Source: JAZDCJ01 sp036311985 (GTDB lineage: Bacteria > Actinomycetota > Actinomycetes > Actinomycetales > Micrococcaceae). From it: a DNA stretch of 39,737 bases. Both the position numbers and the translations under genes were made by a program. The number at the start of each line of letters is the position of its first letter. The stretch's first letter is position 1. The stretch is taken from the NCBI RefSeq assembly GCF_036311985.1, contig NZ_JAZDCJ010000054.1; one strand, given 5' to 3'. Under the pieces are notes generated by a model. That model was given only the letters and a program-made list of their open reading frames with translations. It ran no database searches and had not been told where the DNA came from. Below are positions 36,754 through 39,737 of this stretch, piece after piece.

Positions 36754-37512
36754 ATGTCTGAAACCCCCGCGCCCGCCGCCACGCCAGCCACCACCGCGCC
36801 CGCCGCCGCCGGCGCCACCACGAACCCCCTCGCCGGCTTCGACCGCACCACGTCCGTCTGGGGCCCGGTCACGATGACGGCCGGCATGGCCGCGATGCTG
36901 ATCGGCCCGGTCCTGATGGTCGTCTTCGGAGGCTACGAGGTCAGCCTGGGGACCCTCGTCGCGGCCGTCGTCGCGATCGCCCTCGTCATGGGCGTCATCT
37001 GGGTCATCGAGCCGATCTCCTACTTCCCGATCCTCGGGGCCGGCGCCATGTACCAGGCCTTCCTCATCGGCAATATCTCCACCAAGCTGCTCCCGGCCGC
37101 CGTCACGGCCCAGGCCAGCATCAAGGCCAAGCCGGGCACGCCCCAGGCCCAGATCGCCGCGACCCTGGCCATCTGCTCGGCCGCGTTCATCCACGTCGCC
37201 GCGCTCGTCCTGGTCATCGCGGTCTTCGGCCAGTGGCTCCTGACCATCGTCCCCGCGGACCTGCTCGCCGCCGTGACCCGGTTCGTGGTCCCGGCCGTCC
37301 TCGGCGCGTTCCTGATGCAGAACATCATCGGCAACTGGAAGCAGCCCAAGGTGCTCCTCGCGGGCCTGGCCGTCGGCGTCCTGGTGATCTACGGCGTCGT
37401 ACCCCTGATCCCGGTGCTGGCCCCGGCGGCGCCCCTGTTCGGCGTCGTCCTGACCGTCGCCGTCGTGATGCTGACGTTCAAGGCGAAGCCCGCCGACGCG
37501 GACCGCGCCTAG
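36754..37512 (+). CDS. membrane partner of the DUF5058 protein
   Basis: A 252-residue protein. A Pro/Ala/Thr-rich N-terminus (1-30) precedes about six helices, including GPVTMTAGMAAMLIGPVLMVVFGGY, LVAAVVAIALVMGVIWVIEPISYFPILGAGAMYQAFLIGN and VTRFVVPAVLGAFLMQNIIGN. The pair of similar-sized hydrophobic proteins suggests a two-subunit membrane complex. I cannot name its family with certainty. It lies 19 bp after the DUF5058 gene and 65 bp before the amidohydrolase gene. Confidence 0.78.
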   Translation: MSETPAPAATPATTAPAAAGATTNPLAGFDRTTSVWGPVTMTAGMAAMLIGPVLMVVFGGYEVSLGTLVAAVVAIALVMGVIWVIEPISYFPILGAGAMYQAFLIGNISTKLLPAAVTAQASIKAKPGTPQAQIAATLAICSAAFIHVAALVLVIAVFGQWLLTIVPADLLAAVTRFVVPAVLGAFLMQNIIGNWKQPKVLLAGLAVGVLVIYGVVPLIPVLAPAAPLFGVVLTVAVVMLTFKAKPADADRA

Positions 37513-37577
37513 CCACCGCCCGCACCCCGCCACCGCCGCGCCGTCACGCGCGGACCCCACCCTTCGAAAGGAACACC

Positions 37578-39083
37578 ATGACCCTCAACGAGACCGCCCC
37601 GGCCCCGGCCGGCGCCCTGGACGCAACCCACGTGGAGGCCCTCGCGGAACGCGTGGCCGTAGCCGCCCCCGAGTTCACCGCGATGGCGGACGCGATCTGG
37701 GACGATCCGGAGATGCGCTGGGAGGAGTTCCGCGCCCAGGAGAAGCACCAGGCGGCGGCCCGGGCCCACGGGTTCACGGTCACCGAGCGGGTCGGCGGGA
37801 TCCCGACGGCGTTCAGCGCCGAACGGGGGAGCGGCGGGCCCGTCATCGCGTTCCTCGGCGAATACGATGCGCTCGCCGACATCAGCCAGGAGTCCGGCAA
37901 CGCGGAGCGCACGCCGGACCCGGCCAACGCCTCCGGCAACGGGCACGGCTGCCACCACCACCTGCTCGGCTCCGGAGCGCTCATGGCCGCCGTCGTCACG
38001 GCCGAGTACTTCGAGGCGGCCGGGATCGAGGCCCGGGTCCGCTACTACGGCTGCCCGGCGGAGGAGGCGGCCGCGGGCAAGACCTTCATGGTGAAGTCGG
38101 GGGCGTTCGCCGACGTCGACGCGGCCGTGACGTGGCACCCGACGCCCCTGACGCGCAGCCGGCAGTCGCTCACGCTGTCCTACTCGCAGGTCTACTTCCA
38201 CTTCACGGGCCTGGCCGCCCACGCCGGCGCGATGCCGCACCTCGGCCGGTCCGCACTGGACGCGGTGGAGCTGATGAACGTGGGCGTGAACTTCCTGCGC
38301 GAGCACATGCCCGACTCGGCGCGCGTCCACTACGCGATCACCGATGCGGGCGGCCGGTCCCCGAACGTGGTCCAGGCCCATGCCAGCGTCTACTACGTCA
38401 TCCGCGCCGAGGACACCCGGCAGATGCGCGAGCTCCACGAGCGGGTCGTGAGGATCGCCCGCGGCGCGGCCCTGATGACGGAGACGGAGCTGGAAATCGA
38501 GTTCGACGGCGCGTGCGCCGAGGTGCTGCCGAACGAGGTCCTCGAGCGGACGTTGGAGGGCGTGCTGCGGCAGATCGGCCCCGTGCCGTTCGACGCGGAG
38601 GACCAGCAGACCGCCGCCCGGTTCGCGGCGGGCCTCGACGCGCGGGAGATCTCGGGGGCGAAGCGCCTCGTCGGCTGGCAGGTGACCGACGGGCGGGCCC
38701 TGCATGATGGGATCGCGCCGTTCCTTCCGGAGCAGCCGCGGCCCCAGATGACCGGGTCCACGGACGTCGGCGACGTGAGCTGGGTGGTGCCGACCGTGCA
38801 GATCTCCTCGGCGACCGCGGCGCTCGGGACGCCCTTCCACGCGTGGCAGACGGTGGCGCAGGGCAAGCTCCCGGCCGCGCATAAGGGCATGCTCCACGCG
38901 GCGACGTCGATGGCGGCGACGGCCGCGGCGATCGTCCTGGATCCCGGGGTGCTGGCGGCGGCGCGGCAGGAGCACCGGGACGTCCTCGCGGTGACGCCCT
39001 ACCTCGAGCCGATCCCCGACGGCGTCGTCGCACCGCCGCTGCGCGCCGGGGCCCGGTCCGCGGGGCCCGGGTCCGTCTCGTAG
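37578..39083 (+). CDS. M20D-family amidohydrolase (AbgB-like)
   Basis: A 501-residue metallohydrolase. Metal-site motifs: GNGHGCHHHLLGSG (about residues 117-130; related AbgB-like enzymes have GHGCGHNLLG, so the CHHH form is notable), the acidic pair in YYGCPAEEAAAGK, and His in TWHPTP. The dimerisation or lid domain holds LAAHAGAMPHLGRSALDAVELMNVGVNFLREH, and TGSTDVGDVSW is the last ligand region. Members cleave aminoacyl or aroyl amides such as p-aminobenzoyl-glutamate. GAAAGGAAC gives the ribosome binding site. It is last in the Lrp-controlled operon, so it probably hydrolyses what the two membrane proteins import. Confidence 0.9.
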   Translation: MTLNETAPAPAGALDATHVEALAERVAVAAPEFTAMADAIWDDPEMRWEEFRAQEKHQAAARAHGFTVTERVGGIPTAFSAERGSGGPVIAFLGEYDALADISQESGNAERTPDPANASGNGHGCHHHLLGSGALMAAVVTAEYFEAAGIEARVRYYGCPAEEAAAGKTFMVKSGAFADVDAAVTWHPTPLTRSRQSLTLSYSQVYFHFTGLAAHAGAMPHLGRSALDAVELMNVGVNFLREHMPDSARVHYAITDAGGRSPNVVQAHASVYYVIRAEDTRQMRELHERVVRIARGAALMTETELEIEFDGACAEVLPNEVLERTLEGVLRQIGPVPFDAEDQQTAARFAAGLDAREISGAKRLVGWQVTDGRALHDGIAPFLPEQPRPQMTGSTDVGDVSWVVPTVQISSATAALGTPFHAWQTVAQGKLPAAHKGMLHAATSMAATAAAIVLDPGVLAAARQEHRDVLAVTPYLEPIPDGVVAPPLRAGARSAGPGSVS

Positions 39084-39152
39084 GGGAGCGGCGCCGCCGG
39101 CTCGCTCCTGCCGGTCGGGGCCCGCCGATTCGCGTTCGCAGGGCCCAACCGC

Positions 39153-39158
39153 TAGCCT
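39153..39158 (+). promoter_or_regulatory. -10 hexamer TAGCCT for the small gene at 39229
   Basis: TAGCCT lies 70 bp before the ATG, in the gap after the amidohydrolase gene. Confidence 0.35.
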
Positions 39159-39228
39159 TTCTAGTCAACTACGGCCGCGTGACCCGGGGCACAGTCCGGG
39201 GCGGCCGGTGGCGGAGGAGGGGAGGATC

Positions 39229-39510
39229 ATGCACCACGGAATTCTGGACGAGGCGCTCGAGGTCCTCAGCGGGACCGATCCCGAGGACGCGTCGGCGGAG
39301 GCCCGCGGGCGCCGCGCGCACGCGCGGGTGCTGGCGATGATCGAGATGGCGCGCCAGGCGGAGGCGTCGCAGCGCGAGCAGCGCATCGCCAACCTGCTGC
39401 TGCTGGCGCAGCTGGACAAGAAGGACGCCGGCCCCGCGCTCAAGGAGGCGCGGCGGTTGATGGCGGAGGACGACGCCGGACGGGCGCCCGGGATCCGCCG
39501 CGTCGCCTGA
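39229..39510 (+). CDS. small helical hypothetical protein
   Basis: A 93-residue protein, highly charged and almost all helical: EARGRRAHARVLAMIEMARQ, then EASQREQRIANLLLLAQLDKKD, then ALKEARRLMAEDD. It has no signal, Cys or His cluster (only the His-His at the N-terminus). ATG at 39229 chosen because GGAGGGGAGG stands just upstream; a GTG further left is possible. The segment RIANLLLLAQ could form a coiled coil. Function unknown. Confidence 0.6.
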   Translation: MHHGILDEALEVLSGTDPEDASAEARGRRAHARVLAMIEMARQAEASQREQRIANLLLLAQLDKKDAGPALKEARRLMAEDDAGRAPGIRRVA

Positions 39511-39576
39511 GCGGGTGCCCGCCCGGGGGGCTTGTGTGCGTGTTCGCCCCCGCACTGGGCGCCGGCGCCGGCCAGT

Positions 39577-39599
39577 ACGGGTATCCCGTCAAGAACGGG
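39577..39599. other. overlapping alternative hairpins at right end
   Basis: ACGGG-TAT-CCCGT (39577-39589) and CCCGT-CAAGA-ACGGG (39585-39599) are both perfect 5-bp stems sharing the CCCGT arm, so only one can form at a time. The 227 bp from 39511 to the window end contain nothing else I can assign; a gene may begin beyond the edge. Confidence 0.4.
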
Positions 39600-39737
39600 A
39601 AGTAAGCGGTCGGCGGATTGCCGAGGGCGCAGATTACCCGTCGTTGACCTGCCGATGATGATGTCGTGGCCGTGGCCCGTCCCGTGCATCGGGGTGGGAT
39701 GCAGGCTCTTGGGGCCGACAGAGCGATCTTAACCCAC

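Noticed and set aside
39470..39483. GACGACGCCGGACGG near the end of the small gene as a 14-mer copy
   Set aside because: Four mismatches at the 3' side of the core; too degenerate to count.
1..39737. tRNA, rRNA or CRISPR features
   Set aside because: No GGTTCGA-type T-loop in a cloverleaf context, no rRNA-like sequence, and no regularly spaced repeats with unique spacers were seen.

Overview
The window is about 39.7 kb of very GC-rich chromosomal DNA, densely packed with genes on both strands. The protein content points to an actinobacterium, most likely a member of the Micrococcales and perhaps the Micrococcaceae. Supporting genes are a Cds1-type cysteine desulfhydrase, a DUF664/DinB protein, a mycothiol-type ArsC, an MhuD-like haem oxygenase and an Rv0500A-like small helix-turn-helix protein. 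Genus assignment is inference. I found no rRNA, tRNA, CRISPR array, transposase or integrase. It reads as a chromosomal stretch of accessory metabolism, transport and stress genes, most with their own divergent or adjacent regulator.

Layout. 0-2.7 kb: PLP-dependent desulfhydrase, a small conserved protein, an acidic repeat protein and a DinB protein. 2.7-5.5 kb: an XRE-cupin repressor divergent from a His-rich methyltransferase and a thioredoxin-reductase-like flavoenzyme. 5.7-9.6 kb: intradiol-dioxygenase-like lipoprotein, VOC protein, AraC-type regulator and an unknown membrane protein. 9.6-11.4 kb: a decayed zinc-type dehydrogenase facing an intact LacI regulator. 11.5-16.9 kb: DUF305 lipoprotein behind a CsoR-like site, an MFS exporter, a DUF368 (PopT-type) undecaprenyl-phosphate carrier, an alpha/beta hydrolase and a second MFS protein. 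16.9-20.9 kb: arsenic resistance (arsC, ACR3, arsR) and an ArsR-MFS operon. 21-23.6 kb: a MacB-like ABC transporter with a TetR repressor. 23.9-27.8 kb: small HTH protein, flavin reductase-MFS operon with divergent GntR, and methionine aminopeptidase. 28-34.7 kb: MhuD-like haem oxygenase, DUF2975/XRE pair, two related unknown membrane proteins, quinone oxidoreductase with divergent TetR, and a PfkB kinase. 34.9-39.5 kb: a two-module Lrp regulator divergent from an operon of two membrane proteins (DUF5058 and a partner) and an M20D amidohydrolase, followed by a small unknown protein.

The most unexpected signal is not a gene. A 14-bp word, ACGACGCCGGGGCC, occurs eight times exactly and twice more with one mismatch between 6.5 and 30.4 kb, on both strands. 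Nine of the ten copies are inside genes, mostly in linkers, central transporter loops or tails. They are read in all six possible translation frames, so what is conserved is DNA and not protein. A second DNA-level signal is a ~98-bp intergenic element present twice (27.9 and 30.75 kb) with identical architecture: two direct GCGCAC units 20 bp apart, then an inverted unit at the far end. Many intergenic regions also carry clear palindromic operators. A TAGGCT/TAGCCT-like -10 hexamer recurs upstream of many genes.
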